DNA of 64,000 nucleotides from Verticillium longisporum (GCA_019188255.1 JAETXT010000012.1:558001-622000); one strand, 5' to 3'. Positions 12,780 to 24,987 are shown, counted from the first letter of the stretch. The notes: generated from the letters alone by a model not told the origin. A program made the numbers and translations.

Positions 12780-15366
12780 TTTTAGTTTATATATTCTAAG
12801 AAGAAAGCTTATATATATTCTAAAAGTATGTTTAAGAAGAGTATATAGAGCTATATATATTAGATTTATAATAACTTATAAATATCTATAAATATCTTTA
12901 TTTTATTATTAAAGATATTATAGGTTTTCCTAGAATAATTATTCTCTTTATTCTATAATAATATAAATTATTTAATTAGAGATCTATTAATTAAAAAATT
13001 AATTAATTGATATAAAAATAGAATATAATATTAGAGTAATAGGTTTTAAATAATATTTAGAAATAAAGTCTTATTTCTTTATAATTAAAGTATAATCTTT
13101 TATTAATTAGATTATCTATTCTATTAATTAAATAATTCTAGAATAAGAGGCTATTAGGGATCTATCTTCCCTATTCTTAGTTCTCGAATTTAGGATAATT
13201 AAATATTTTTTATAGATTACTATTTATTATCCTATTAATCTCCCTATTCCTCTATTCCTTAGAATATTAAATCCTAATTAATAATAATCGCTTCTATTAT
13301 ATTAAGTATTTCCTCTTATAAGAATATTAATATTAATCTCTTTAATATTTTAATATTTATTATTCCTAGAAGAGGGATCCTATACTTTATTGGATATACC
13401 TTTAATATTTAGATAATTATTATATTATAGGAGTCGAAATCCTCTTTAGTTTAGCCCTAGAAGTCCTCGATAAATGCTTCTAGGAAGTAAACTCCCTTTA
13501 TAATCCTATATATACTTATTACTTTAAAGATCTAAATACTCTTAAACTCTATAAATATTAATTCTAGTAATCTAAGGAACTATAAATCTATTCTATTAAT
13601 AATAAAATTAATATTAAGATTTTTCCTAATCTTCTATATTAAATATAATATATTAAGCTCTTCTAGAATACTATTAAACTCCTATTATATCTTTTTAATA
13701 CTCTCTAGCTCTATTATAGAACTATATCTATAATCTAAGGAGCTTATTATTACTATTCTATTAAAGCTATTAAATTAATATTAGGGGATTACCTAGGTCG
13801 GTAATTACTATATAGGATTTACCGATATAGTAATTACCAGGGCTAGGATTTATAGCTCTTAGGAGTACGTAATTTATAGCTTACGTAATCGATAAATTAG
13901 ATAGGTATATCTAATTTACGTAAGTAGTAGTAATTTAGAGAGATAGTATTAATAATTATTATAAGTCTTATATTACCTACTTTACCTATTTAGAGCTCTT
14001 AGGTATAGCTAAAGTAATAAATTAGGGTTTATATAAATAGTAAAGCCCTCTTAATATTAATTAGTATTACGTTTAATATAATATAGAATAGCTAGAGCTA
14101 GAGAAGTTAGGATCGATCCTATAAATAGTAAATTTACTATATATAAGCTTATCGATTACGCTTTATAAGTAATCGTAAAAGTATTATTTACTTTAAGTAT
14201 TTTAGGGTTTTTATAAGAGCTTAATAATAGAGAAACCCTTTATTATATAATCTATAGGAGTACTATCTATTTCGAGTATCTTAGGACTTCTACGCCTAAG
14301 ATTACTACCTAGGCTATATTATTAGCTATTAATCCGATAGACGAAGCTCTACGGAATAGTTAATTAGCTATAATAGAGCTTTAATAAAATTAGCGATAAT
14401 AAGCTCCTTAGATTATAGTAATAGCTCTATAATAGAGCTAGAGAGCGCTAAAAAGATATAATAGGAGTTCGATAGTATTCTAGAAGAACTTAGTATATTA
14501 CGTTTAATATAGAAGGTTAGGAAGGGTCTCGATATTAACTTTATCGTTAATAGAGTAGAATTATAGTTCCCTAGATTATTAGATTTAGTATCCGTAGATC
14601 TTAAGAGCGCCTAGATCTTTAAAGTAATAAGTATATATAGGACTATAAAGGGAGTTTACCTCTTAGAGGCGTTTATTAAAGACTTCTAGGGCTAGACCGA
14701 AGAGGACTTTAATTCCTATAATATAACGATTACTTAAATACTAAAGGTATATCTAATAGAGCGTAAGATCCCTTTTCTAGGAGTAATAAATACTAAGACG
14801 TCGAAGAGATTAATCCTAATACTTTTATAGGAAGAAATACCTAATATAATAGAGTCGATTATTATTAATTAGGATTTAGTATTCTAAAGAATAGAGGAAT
14901 AGCGAAACTAGGGGGATAATAAATAGTAATTTATAGGGAATGCTTAATTATCCTAAATCCGAAAACTATAAACGGGGAAGATAGATCCCCGATAGCCCTT
15001 AATTCTAGGGTTATTTAATTAATAAAGTAAATAATCTAGCTAATAAGAGATTATACTTTGATTATAAAGATATAAGACCCTACCCCTAAATATTACTTAG
15101 AACCTATTAGCTTAGTGTTATATTCTATTACTATACGAATTAATAAATTTACTAATCGATAGAGCTATAATTAAATAACTTATATTATTCTAGAATAAAG
15201 AGAATAATTATTCTAAGGAGATATACGATATCCTTAATAATAAAATATATATTTTTACGGATATTTACGAATTATTAGAAATCTACTATATATAGCTTTA
15301 TACGCTCTTCCTAAGTATATTTTTAAAGTATATATAAACTTTCTTCCTAGAATATATAAACTAGAG
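12780..15366. repeat. large inverted repeat (arms of about 1 kb)
   Basis: The arm at about 12780-13775 is the reverse complement of about 14370-15366, with scattered C/T and G/A differences. Landmarks include AGTTTATATATTCTARGAAG at the outer ends and ATAATCTAAGGAGCTTATTAT near the inner ends. The loop of about 0.6 kb contains the reverse complement of the start of the 6955-7745 unit. The right arm stops at the left end of Fot copy 2. Confidence 0.7.
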
Positions 15367-15368
15367 TA

Positions 15369-17228
15369 ACGTAATCCACAAGCGAGTGGTTCACCCAAGC
15401 GAGTGGTTCACTTCGCCCGGGCCCACGACCTACACCTGAATTCTACAGATTCCACCTCCGCCCGCGATGGAGACTCTTTCAAAAGAAGGTCAATTATTCC
15501 TTGCTATCCAAGCTATGGACAATGACCCGAACCTAAGCGCCCGGAGTGCTGCGAGGATCTACACCGTCCCCTTAACGACGCTCCTCCGACGCCAGAAGGG
15601 CAAACCCTCCCGACGCGAAAGCCCGCCCAATTCTGCCAAATTAACAGTACTAGAAGAGAAAACTATTGTCGAATATATCCTTGACCTAGATGCGCGATCT
15701 TACCCTCCCCGGTTGGGTGAGGTCGGAGATATGGCGAATCGCCTGCTTGCCGACCGTGACGCGCCACGCGTCGGGAAGAACTGGGCCGCAAACTTCGTCA
15801 AACGGCAACCAGAGCTCCGGACGCGTTTCTTTCGCAAGTACGACTACAAGAGGGCCCAATGCGAAGATCCGGACGCGATAAACGCGTGGTTCCGCCTCGT
15901 GCATAACATGATCGCCAAGTACGGCATCCAAGAGGCTGACATGTACAACTTTGACGAGACCGGCTTCCAGATGGGCGTTATCGCCAACGGAATGGTCGTG
16001 ACCAGTTCGGAAAGACGGTCCAATGTGAAGATGAGGCAGCCAGGCAACCGGGAATGGGTTACGGTGATCCAGGGCGTTGGCGCGTTGGGTTTCTCCGTCC
16101 CGCCGTTCATCGTGGTTTCGGGCAAGTACCACCTCTCGAGCTGGTACCAGGACGACGCGATTTCTCGCGACTGGAGAATCGCAACATCTCCAAACGGCTG
16201 GACGACGAATGATATTGGTCTGGAATGGATTCGGCATTTTGACAGGCATACAAAGTCCCGTACTTCGGGCGGTTATCGCCTACTGATCCTGGATGGCCAC
16301 GAAAGTCACCACTCGGTCGACTTCGAACTCTACTGCAAGGAGAACAACATCATCACACTCTGTATGCCTCCTCATTCGTCACATCTACTCCAGCCTCTCG
16401 ATGTTGGGTGTTTTGGCCCACTAAAGAAAGCATACGGTCGGCAAATCGAGGATAGGATGAGGGCGGGTACAACGCACATCAGCAAAGAGGACTTCTTCCC
16501 GGCGTTTTCGGCTGCATTTCAGCAAGCAATGACAGAAAAAACATCCAGGGAGGCTTTCGAGGAGCGGGGCTTGTCCCCCATAACCCGGAAACAGTCCTGT
16601 CAAAGCTGGATGTGAGGTTGAGGACGACGACGCCTCCGGGGACGTCCCACGGGGAGCGTGATTCTTGGGTCTCTAAGACGCCCACTAACCTGCTCGAGGC
16701 AGGTTCCCAGACTGACTTCATCAAAGGGCGAATCTCACGCCACCAGGGAAGCTCCCCAACGTCAATTTTAGATGCTGTTGACTATCTTGCGAAGGGGACG
16801 CGGGGTGTTATGCACCAGATCGCTCTTTTGAAGTCAGAGGTTATGATCCTTCGAGAGGAAAATGCTACACTAAGCCGACGCCGGAGGGCCAAAAAGCTAC
16901 GTCTCCGGGAAGGAGGAAGCATGGCTGTAGGCGAGGGACAGGACAAGATTGCTCAGAAGGAAGTAGATATCCAGATAAAAGAGGAAACGCTGCAGAACCC
17001 GGGTCCCGCGTCGTGGTCCCAGCCGAAGAAACGATGCTGTAGCGTATGCGGGAAGACCGGCCACAACGCGAGAACTTGTCAGGTAGCTATCTCATCGTCT
17101 GCAAAAGACGAGGAGGAGTGATTTTAATTGATTTACGGCGTTTGGGTTGAGGTTTTCCTCGGAATGTTTGTCGGGTCGGGGTGAAGTGAACCACTCGCAT
17201 GGGTGAACCACTCGCTTGTGGATTACGT
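15369..17228 (+). mobile_element. Fot/pogo-type DNA transposon, copy 2 (1860 bp)
   Basis: Same element as copy 1 in the plus orientation, with TA at 15367-15368 and 17229-17230 and 46-bp terminal inverted repeats at 15369-15414 and 17183-17228. Its right flank matches the integrase region of the chromovirus (equivalent to 46518), but its left flank does not, so a rearrangement breakpoint coincides with its left end. It is not RIPed. Confidence 0.95.
15467..17121 (+). pseudogene. Fot/pogo-type DDE transposase, copy 2, one frameshift
   Basis: The first frame, 15467-16615, gives 382 aa with two N-terminal helix-turn-helix regions and the DDE_1 core (D163, D276, D312). The frame for the last part runs from about 16574 to the TGA at 17119-17121. 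It reads HNPETVLSKLDVRLRT across the shift, the expected continuation of the family's GLVPxxPxxVLSKL motif. It then shows a coiled-coil-like region and a CCHC knuckle (CSVCGKTGHNARTC). The downstream frame has no ATG near its beginning, so it is not a separate gene. One base appears to be missing at about 16573-16574. The translation is identical to copies 1 and 3. Confidence 0.9.
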
Positions 17229-17253
17229 TACTTTATAAAATATATTATATATA

Positions 17254-19113
17254 ACGTAATCCACAAGCGAGTGGTTCACCCAAGCGAGTGGTTCACTTCG
17301 CCCGGGCCCACGACCTACACCTGAATTCTACAGATTCCACCTCCGCCCGCGATGGAGACTCTTTCAAAAGAAGGTCAATTATTCCTTGCTATCCAAGCTA
17401 TGGACAATGACCCGAACCTAAGCGCCCGGAGTGCTGCGAGGATCTACACCGTCCCCTTAACGACGCTCCTCCGACGCCAGAAGGGCAAACCCTCCCGACG
17501 CGAAAGCCCGCCCAATTCTGCCAAATTAACAGTACTAGAAGAGAAAACTATTGTCGAATATATCCTTGACCTAGATGCGCGATCTTACCCTCCCCGGTTG
17601 GGTGAGGTCGGAGATATGGCGAATCGCCTGCTTGCCGACCGTGACGCGCCACGCGTCGGGAAGAACTGGGCCGCAAACTTCGTCAAACGGCAACCAGAGC
17701 TCCGGACGCGTTTCTTTCGCAAGTACGACTACAAGAGGGCCCAATGCGAAGATCCGGACGCGATAAACGCGTGGTTCCGCCTCGTGCATAACATGATCGC
17801 CAAGTACGGCATCCAAGAGGCTGACATGTACAACTTTGACGAGACCGGCTTCCAGATGGGCGTTATCGCCAACGGAATGGTCGTGACCAGTTCGGAAAGA
17901 CGGTCCAATGTGAAGATGAGGCAGCCAGGCAACCGGGAATGGGTTACGGTGATCCAGGGCGTTGGCGCGTTGGGTTTCTCCGTCCCGCCGTTCATCGTGG
18001 TTTCGGGCAAGTACCACCTCTCGAGCTGGTACCAGGACGACGCGATTTCTCGCGACTGGAGAATCGCAACATCTCCAAACGGCTGGACGACGAATGATAT
18101 TGGTCTGGAATGGATTCGGCATTTTGACAGGCATACAAAGTCCCGTACTTCGGGCGGTTATCGCCTACTGATCCTGGATGGCCACGAAAGTCACCACTCG
18201 GTCGACTTCGAACTCTACTGCAAGGAGAACAACATCATCACACTCTGTATGCCTCCTCATTCGTCACATCTACTCCAGCCTCTCGATGTTGGGTGTTTTG
18301 GCCCACTAAAGAAAGCATACGGTCGGCAAATCGAGGATAGGATGAGGGCGGGTACAACGCACATCAGCAAAGAGGACTTCTTCCCGGCGTTTTCGGCTGC
18401 ATTTCAGCAAGCAATGACAGAAAAAACATCCAGGGAGGCTTTCGAGGAGCGGGGCTTGTCCCCCATAACCCGGAAACAGTCCTGTCAAAGCTGGATGTGA
18501 GGTTGAGGACGACGACGCCTCCGGGGACGTCCCACGGGGAGCGTGATTCTTGGGTCTCTAAGACGCCCACTAACCTGCTCGAGGCAGGTTCCCAGACTGA
18601 CTTCATCAAAGGGCGAATCTCACGCCACCAGGGAAGCTCCCCAACGTCAATTTTAGATGCTGTTGACTATCTTGCGAAGGGGACGCGGGGTGTTATGCAC
18701 CAGATCGCTCTTTTGAAGTCAGAGGTTATGATCCTTCGAGAGGAAAATGCTACACTAAGCCGACGCCGGAGGGCCAAAAAGCTACGTCTCCGGGAAGGAG
18801 GAAGCATGGCTGTAGGCGAGGGACAGGACAAGATTGCTCAGAAGGAAGTAGATATCCAGATAAAAGAGGAAACGCTGCAGAACCCGGGTCCCGCGTCGTG
18901 GTCCCAGCCGAAGAAACGATGCTGTAGCGTATGCGGGAAGACCGGCCACAACGCGAGAACTTGTCAGGTAGCTATCTCATCGTCTGCAAAAGACGAGGAG
19001 GAGTGATTTTAATTGATTTACGGCGTTTGGGTTGAGGTTTTCCTCGGAATGTTTGTCGGGTCGGGGTGAAGTGAACCACTCGCATGGGTGAACCACTCGC
19101 TTGTGGATTACGT
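17254..19113 (+). mobile_element. Fot/pogo-type DNA transposon, copy 3 (1860 bp)
   Basis: Third identical copy, directly repeated behind copy 2 with only 25 bp between them (17229-17253). TA duplications lie at 17252-17253 and 19114-19115, and the terminal repeats at 17254-17299 and 19068-19113. Both the spacer and the right flank match consecutive sequence of the chromovirus integrase (46518-46542 and from 46543). So copies 2 and 3 are two separate insertions into one RIPed Gypsy element. Confidence 0.95.
17352..19006 (+). pseudogene. Fot/pogo-type DDE transposase, copy 3, one frameshift
   Basis: First frame 17352-18500 (382 aa, same domains and catalytic D163/D276/D312). The C-terminal frame runs from about 18459 to 19006 with the CCHC knuckle. 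The frame break lies at the same base of the gene (about 18458) as in copies 1 and 2. No substitution relative to the other copies is visible in the translations. Confidence 0.9.
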
Positions 19114-19115
19114 TA

Positions 19116-22100
19116 TATTAATTAGTAGTAGACTTATAATAACTAGTCTAGTAATTACGCTATAGGATTATATATTTAAGAGATATAGCTTCTTAAAAGG
19201 TATAATCTTAGATAGAGGGTTATTATTTATTAATAAGTTTTAAATGATTTTATATAAAATAATAGGAATAAAGAGACGACTCTTAATAGCCTTCTATTTA
19301 TAGATTAATAGCTAAATAGAATAATAGAATTAGAACCTAGAATACTACCTTAGAGTATTTTATAATTATAAATAAACGGACTAGATTTCCCTACTCCTTA
19401 TAGCGGAATTCGTATATAATATATTATTCTATATAATAATCTAATAATTATTAGTAGAAGTATTAATAGGATATAACCTAGCTAGATTAGGGGACCTAGG
19501 CTAAGCTATATAACGATAAAGGAACTTAGAGATAATAGAACTATAAATAGCTTAATAGATAATTAAGAGAAAGATAATCTATAGACTCTTAGAAACTAAT
19601 AGTAGATATTAGGCCCGCTATTATAATTAAGGAAGAATTCGGAAAGAATACGAAGTAAGAGATTTAGTTCTCCTTTCTACGAAAACGATTAAATAATAGA
19701 GACCTAGTAAGAAGCTATCTAATAAATACCTCGGACTATTTAGAATTATTAAGAAGATAAATAGCTATAGTCTAATATATAGGCTATAGCTACCCCTTAG
19801 CTATAAAGTATATAATATATTCTATATATTATACTTAGAAAATTAGAAAGGTAGAGAAAACTAATTACTACTTTAGCTATAGATTAATAAAGTATTATTA
19901 GCTATAGGAATAGAAGATATATATATAATTAAGAGAATAATTAATTATAGGGGATTATTATATAATTAGTAATACTTTATTAAATAGGAAGGATACCTAG
20001 AAAGCGAGAATTTATAGGAATTATAGCGAAATATAGTAAACGATTTCGTTAAGATATATAAATAATTATAAGAAAGAGTAATAATAGATTAATAATAATT
20101 TAATTAATATTTAAAGGGTAATCTAGCCCCTAGCTCTACTTTTAAAGGAGAATAATAAAAAAAAAAGTAAAAGAAAAAACTAAATAATAAGGGAGTATTA
20201 ATAGATTATTAATAGTTCTTAAACTGCTATTTCGCTATTACCTTCCTAGTTCTTACTATCCTCCTTATTATTAATAGTATTAATAAAAGTATTATAATTC
20301 TAGTAGATTATTAATAAATAAATAATAAATAATTAATAAGCGATTTACGATTAAAGTATAATTCTCCTAGATCTTAGACTAGATAGTAATTAGCTTAGCG
20401 AGAGAACTAGTAATCTATTATAGAGTAGTAGTAGAGACCTCGGTAATAGTAGTAGAGCGCTTAGCGGCCTAGGCGAGACGATTAGTAATAGCGAAATAGC
20501 GAGTAGAGTACTTACTAGCCTCCTATTAATTAGTAATAGTATATTTCTTAGTACTTAGCGCTTTATCGTTTTTACCCTTTTAGAGGGCTTTCTAGCTAAC
20601 GGTCTTAGCTATATTAAAATTAATTAAAAGCAATCTATTAATATTTAAATAATAAATATCTAATAAATAAGTATTATTTACTTTAAAGATACTAGTATAG
20701 CTATTCTTAGCTATAGCTTTAATAGCTAATTTAAAAGTATATATAATAGCCTAGTATTTAATAGGTACTTATAGGGGATTAATTATTAGATAATAGGGGA
20801 ATAAAAAAGGGGTAATTTATAATAAAGTATAGCTTACCTTCTTAAGCTATTCTATAATAGGAGTATTTAATAGAATTAATTATATAAACGATTAACCGAT
20901 AATTAATTACTAGATAATAGCTAATTTATTAATATCCTCCTTATAATAAAAGTACTCTCTATTTATAATAGGATTAAACTATTTATATATATAATCGTAA
21001 TAATAGAAGTATAATAAGTCTTTAATAGAGTATACCTATCTAGGCTCCTAATAAGGGTTAAGAGGAAGAGGAGCTATTACTCTATAGCTAATTAGCTATT
21101 AAACTATAAAGGAAACGTTAAAAGTAATTTATAAATAGGAAATTATTTAAATAATAATATTATTATTTTTAATTAATAGGTAATTAATAGGTAAATATTA
21201 ATAGATTTATAAATTATTCTTATTAAAGAATTAGAAAACTAGAATCGATCTAAGAACTATACTTAATTAGTAACTATATAATAGCTAATCGCTAAAGGAT
21301 TATTATAAAAGATATAAAAATAATATTAAAGAGGGGAGGAATACTATTATTATCGTTATTATCGTTAAAGAAGAAGAAAAAATAGAAATAATAATTAGAA
21401 AATCCTCCTATAGATATATTAGAAATCTATAATAAGCTATCCTAGAATAATAGCTATTTATTAAATCTAAATAATAAGAAAGGAAAGAATAAAGAATAAT
21501 AGATTAATAAATCTATATTAAAAGGCGAATAATTACTAATTAATTATAAAAGAAGCCTATTAGATTATTATTTAAGAATAGAATAATATAAGAATAATTA
21601 AATAGAATTAAAATAAAGAAGGAGAATAAAAGAATATTAAAATAGTAAAATTATATTAATAAGCTATTATTTATTAATTAATTATAGAAGAGAACTATTA
21701 AATTACTAAATAAGAATAATAAAAGAATAAGAAATAGAATTAAAATAAGAAGAAAGATATATAAAAATATTAAACTATAATTATTAAATAATAAAGAACT
21801 AATCTAGAAACCCTAGCTAATTAATAGGAGGTATTTATTAAAATAGATATTTAAGAATTAAATAGAAACCTAGAATATATAAATATTATTAGATTAGATA
21901 ATACTAAATAGCCTAAGAGAGAACTACTTAGAACTTAATAAGGACCTTTAATTTAAATATTATATTATATTTCGGGATAAAGTAAAGAGAGAGATAGGGC
22001 ATTATATTAAGACTTAAAGGAGGTATAAGACTAATAGGGGATCGCTTATTATTTAATCGTAGGAATTAAGAAGAGAGGACTAAGTATAATAAGGGAATAG

Positions 22101-22218
22101 TTATAAGAAAGGTTAATAGACTAAGATTTAGAGAAGGGCATCGATTATTCTATCTTCCTAGAGACCCCTAAGAGACTAATAATTAATCCCTTTACTTATT
22201 ATATAAGACTCCTTAATA
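19116..22218 (+). mobile_element. 3' half of a RIPed chromodomain Gypsy element (copy B)
   Basis: This sequence is collinear with 46543-49653 of the complete chromovirus and begins immediately behind Fot copy 3, within the integrase core. It continues through the chromodomain region and the long 3' segment into a 3' LTR (22003-22218). The 5' half is absent on the other side of the two Fot elements. It is heavily RIPed, slightly more so than the complete copy in some places (for example AAATTAATT versus AACTAGTA landmarks). Confidence 0.85.
22003..22218 (+). repeat. 3' LTR of Gypsy copy B
   Basis: About 216 bp, starting TATTAAGACTT and ending CTCCTTAATA. It aligns with the 214-bp LTRs of the complete chromovirus. 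TG/CA termini are expected for Gypsy LTRs and appear here as TA/TA, as RIP would produce. Normal base composition resumes within about 30 bp after its end. Confidence 0.85.
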
Positions 22219-22362
22219 AGGCCCTAGTGCTATTACTTAAAACCGCAGTCAGGTTTGAAATTCTTCTACTTATTAATTATTTTCTATATAGCTGAACGCT
22301 AAGGGCTAGGTGGGGAGAAGTAATTGATTGCGAATTTTTATAGTCCGCAACCCAGTCTAACT

Positions 22363-24317
22363 TTATAGGAAGTCTAAATTTGTGTACGAGAACATGTCCT
22401 CCAAGAACGGAAACTCCGGCATGAGCTGCTGCTGCGTCTCGAGAAACGTGCTCGGCAGCACATCGTCAGCCGGATCAGGTGTCAACAGCTTGTCCACAAC
22501 CTCCGTGTGCTGCGCAAGACTGATATCAGCAAGATCCCACCCATGACGATCTTGATGCTGACGAAGCGCATCCAAGAGTTCTTTCGCCAGGTTCAAGGAC
22601 GGACTCTGAGAGAGGCTCACAGGGTCGTCTTCCGTTTCGAGAGCACAGCGAATCAGAAAGGTGACAGTGTGTGAGAAAGTGAAAGCTGCGACGGGCAACC
22701 AAAAGTCGCCGAGCTGGGTGTCCTCGAGTTCCTGCACGAGAGAAACGATTTCTTCAGCAGTGTGGCGGACTTCTGAATAACGACGATCGATCTTCAATGT
22801 TTGAGCGTCAGCTGCTTGTTTGTCGTGATTCAGTTCAATGCGTCGGAGAAGCAACTTGGTTGATAGATATGCCAGCCTCAGGTTGGAGGCTCCAGGGCTG
22901 TCCAAGTGGGTGCCTCGGAGGATAATCCTCCTGGTGTTTCCTTTGAGACTGTCTACCCAACGACCCAGCCGCGCTTCAAGGTCATCCACGGGAAGATCGG
23001 AGGGCGAGAGCTTGATCCGGTAAACATTGTCAAGAAAGACCTCCAGCAGCTGTGTCAGGCCTACGAGAGCAACAAACACGGCTGAAGCCTGAGTTTTCGT
23101 TGAAGTTTGGCTATTCGCGCTTAGATATTCAACGGTAGGCAAAGGGACATCACTCTGATCGCTGCGCAGGCGCGGAGGGGTACCGTAGGCCAAGCTTGAC
23201 CATCTGTCATGAATCAAGAGGCACCACCAAATCTTCATCCGAAGAAACTTTTCGGACTGGGGAATGTGCCATGGCAGTGGATTCCGGTTGAGACCCAGTG
23301 AATGGGATAGTGAGATAGCTGCTCCAAGTTGAACGCCGTTGCCGAGCATTGAAGTGGTAGGCCGTCCTCCGACGTTGAGCAAGCTCGCGGCAATGCTAGA
23401 TATGCCTGGTGAGTGACGCAGCTCGGAGTACAGAACTTGGCAGGCCAGATTCCAGGCGAAGCGCTGGTCAGGACATCGCTCAGATGATAGTATTGGATCG
23501 AACTTCCAATATGTCAGGCTGTTGGCGTAGAGGCAGGCTAGCACGGCTGGAGAGATGCGGTCTCTAGCGCTTCGGTATTGGTCACGGAAAGAGTCCTCGT
23601 CTAGGAGAGGAAAACAGACGTTGGCCTTTGATAGATATCTAGAAACACGTTAGCTAGTTTTACTCCCTGAAAGAAGTAGATGAGCACTTACAAGTCGAAT
23701 AATCTGTCGGTCCACGGCTCAAGCAGCTTTTCCAGCATCTGTAGTTGCAGTGATGGCGGTGTCGGGTCAACTGTCATTCCCAATGGGCGTGGCTGAACGC
23801 GGGTGAAGATAACGGGCTCAGCATCACCGCCGAGCATGGGGCGAACCATGGGCGTTGAACGCGAGCCATGACGAACAGTACTCAAGTAATCAGCCAATAC
23901 GTGACTGTCGCTGGTGACAGCCGGGCCAACGATGTGAGGGCTGTCATCAAGCTCATCTTGATGGAGAGGTATCGGGATGTCCGCATGAGTCGGTCCTGAG
24001 ACAACGGTATGACGCGCTTCGGGTGAACAGTAGTCTGTCGCAATGCCCGTACTACTAAGTTGCTGCTCTGGGGGAGTTTTGTTGAGTCTTGTAGCAGTTT
24101 GATTCGCTGAGAGCAAAGATCGTCTGGAGCCCTGTTTGACTTTTGTTGTGGATTTCGCATGCCCTTTCGAAGCCGCGGGGAAGTCGCACTCAGTTGCGTG
24201 GGCCTGACACATCAGACATACCGCGGAACGGCTGTTGACAGTACATCGAGACTTGCGTCTGCGACATTGTGTGCAAGCCGGCTGAGAGTGAGATCGATAT
24301 GAACGAGTAGAGCTCAT
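22363..24317 (-). CDS. Zn2Cys6 transcription factor, TamA/DAL81-like
   Basis: Two exons, 24317-23692 and 23638-22363, with an intron of 53 bases (23639-23691: GTAAGT donor, CTAAC branch, TAG acceptor), give 633 aa. Residues 15-44 are a Zn(II)2Cys6 cluster with Cys at 15, 18, 25, 34, 37 and 44. From about residue 208 a fungal-specific transcription factor (middle homology) domain follows, reading YLSKANVCFPLLDEDSF, SPAVLACLYANSL, LNVGGRPTTSMLGNGVQLG and IWWCLLIHDRWSSLAYGTPP. I remember this wording from the TamA/DAL81 group of nitrogen-response co-activators, so a nuclear role in nitrogen regulation is inferred, not shown. The stop lies 145 bp from the RIPed Gypsy LTR, yet the coding sequence is undamaged. 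Confidence 0.85.
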
Positions 24318-24603
24318 CTCACTTTCCGGGATGACAGTTGCTGTGTATACAGAAATTTATGTAGCCGACATTCAATTGATTTGTGGTGAGAGAAGGTGAA
24401 AATGATGGATGTCGTTGGAGTATCCCGCGGAGGCTTTAGCGTGCATCATTTGGCCGCGGGGAACTTTGGCGGGGTCAAAAGAGCTATGTAAGCACATATG
24501 GCGGGGTGCAATGGGCTTCATACCTTTCAGCCGAAGCTTCACTAACCTCAGATTCTTCACAACAACACAGCTATCATAAACGCTGGAATGCCCTCACTCT
24601 CTC

Positions 24604-24722
24604 ACATACGACCATACCTACTGGAGAACTCGGGATCCCGTCCGCTCTCCCATAGATAAGCCAGTAAGGGTCGGACTAGTAGTTGGGTGGGTGACCACCA
24701 GCGAATCCCTGATGTTGTATGT
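24604..24722 (+). rRNA. 5S ribosomal RNA (copy A)
   Basis: 119 bases from ACATACGACC to GTTGTATGT, with complementary ends (helix I), the internal control region AGTAGTTGGGTGGGTGACC, and a T-run terminator directly after the end. It differs from copy B by a single base in GGAGAAC versus GGAAAAC. About 40 bases of 3' flank also resemble those of copy B, so the two are paralogous copies. Dispersed single 5S genes are normal for Pezizomycotina. Confidence 0.93.
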
Positions 24723-24987
24723 TTTTGACATTTTTGACCTATTGACTTTTATTGGAGGTAGTCCAGGTTAGTTATCCCTTTGGTGCCGAAATTTGGCCTC
24801 AGTATATAAACTGAGCAGAACTGTACGTACCGTAACGGACTGATTCGAGCACCCTCTGTATCGCCACTTCTTATTTGTTTCGTTGAAGTACGGCATCAAA
24901 CCGATCGAAGGTGGGTTGGTCTTGACGCGGGACGGCGCGACACGCGAACTGGTGGATCCCACTCCACGTGGCGCCCCACCTGCAGCC

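Larger units (their letters stand above)
5738..15368. repeat. RIP-mutated AT-rich block, central part
   Basis: A 9.6-kb graveyard of decayed elements. In 6121-6600 I counted one TG and no CA. Recognisable contents are a tandem pair of about 0.8-kb units at 6108-7745, a Copia-type integrase on the minus strand near 10970-11290, and a large inverted repeat at 12780-15366. No intact gene is present. Confidence 0.85.

Noticed and set aside
16570..16582. Programmed -1 frameshift site in the Fot transposase
   Set aside because: TTG TCC CCC ATA does not form the X XXY YYZ heptamer in the right phase; a one-base deletion is simpler.
16612..17121. Separate second gene downstream of the transposase
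   Set aside because: No ATG near its beginning, and the translation continues the transposase motif across the junction, so it is the C-terminal part of the same gene.
24883..24987. Upstream extension of LINE ORF1 with a TTG start
   Set aside because: A eukaryotic start at the ATG at 24988 is more plausible; nothing shows that the extension is translated.
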